Below, piece after piece: positions 35,800-36,183 of a stretch of 36,183 nt of DNA. The notes beneath the pieces were generated by a model that saw nothing but the letters and a program-made list of their open reading frames with translations, did not search any database and was not told the origin of the DNA. The first letter of the stretch is position 1, and each line of letters opens with the position of its first letter. The position numbers and the translations under genes were made by a program. The stretch is from Brugia malayi (Eukaryota > Nematoda > Chromadorea > Rhabditida > Onchocercidae). The stretch lies in the NCBI RefSeq assembly GCF_000002995.4, contig NW_025062326.1, positions 1 to 36,183 of the forward strand. Direction: 5' to 3'.

Positions 35800-35822
35800 A
35801 AACGAGAGAGAGAGAGAGAGAA
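35800..35822. repeat. GA microsatellite
   Basis: GAGAGAGAGAGAGAGAGA tract continuing into GAAA-rich sequence. Confidence 0.9.
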
Positions 35823-36007
35823 AGAGAAAGAAAGAAAAGAAGAAAGCTGAATTATTTATGATAACAAATATATTTTATTTTATTTGTAAATAATTGTAAA
35901 TCATATTCGAATTTGATTATATTATCACCAATAACAACAATAACAATATCAACAATCAAAAAAAAGAATTTTTTTTTTTGAAATTTAAAAAGAGCAAACA
36001 AACTTTA

Positions 36008-36051
36008 TCCGGAAAATGTCACCATTCCAATAATATCATCGGTTTTCCGGA
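36008..36051. other. GC-capped hairpin near the right edge
   Basis: TCCGGAAAA (36008-36016) and TTTTCCGGA (36043-36051) are exact reverse complements around a 26-base loop. Their G+C content is high for this region. It could be a terminal inverted repeat or a structured RNA; context is cut off by the window. Confidence 0.5.
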
Positions 36052-36183
36052 GTATGTATTTTAAATTTCTTTTTTCTTTTTTTTTTTTTATTTATTTATT
36101 ATTCAAGTTTTTTTCTTTTGATCAATTTAATTTAATATAACATTCGAATTGTATTAAAAAAAATAAACAATCATTAATAATTT

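Overview
The window is about 80% A+T, has short exons separated by AT-rich introns (GT donors, mostly CAG/TAG acceptors) and is packed with homopolymers, microsatellites and minisatellites. This is eukaryotic nuclear DNA. The two readable genes, their intron style and the base composition fit a nematode, possibly a parasitic clade III (spirurid or filarial) species. The genus cannot be fixed from the sequence alone.

Layout. Positions 1-2780 are AT-rich and carry a 32-bp minisatellite of about 22 copies (472-1160). Positions 2780-4427 hold a four-exon gene for the ER chaperone MESD (Boca/BMY-1 family), which helps fold LDL-receptor-family proteins. Positions 5820-7585 hold a four-exon gene for a small acidic protein with an N-terminal UBA-like fold. 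A long fold-back element (8108-8288) and a TATATGATAA-rich tract follow. At 8513-9715 lies an inverted, partial second copy of the MESD gene (promoter-side sequence, decayed exon 1, near-perfect exon 2, start of intron 2). Its intron-2 part has expanded into a roughly 26-bp minisatellite with a 154-bp higher-order period. From 9716 to the right edge (about 26.5 kb) I see no credible gene.

The gene-free right part is not uniform. It contains a CAT/ATC-rich array (11379-11975), many CT/GA tracts, a strict 28-bp array of 17 copies (23141-23600), a ~115-bp array of 5 copies (24930-25485), a ~100-bp array of 10 copies (26010-27010), a TTG/TTA-rich array (30720-31062), a strict 53-bp array of 16 copies (31806-32706), an alternating purine-pyrimidine ACGT/TATG region (33030-33620) and a cluster of TGACGTAA-type sites (34538-34770).

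The most interesting items are: (1) the inverted MESD partial copy, whose exon 2 differs from the functional exon at one synonymous base while its exon 1 has decayed; (2) the lack of any AG acceptor at the start of the conserved part of MESD exon 2, in both copies; (3) two strictly periodic arrays whose units carry GATA-factor-like sites. No evidence of a bacterial, viral or CRISPR system was seen.
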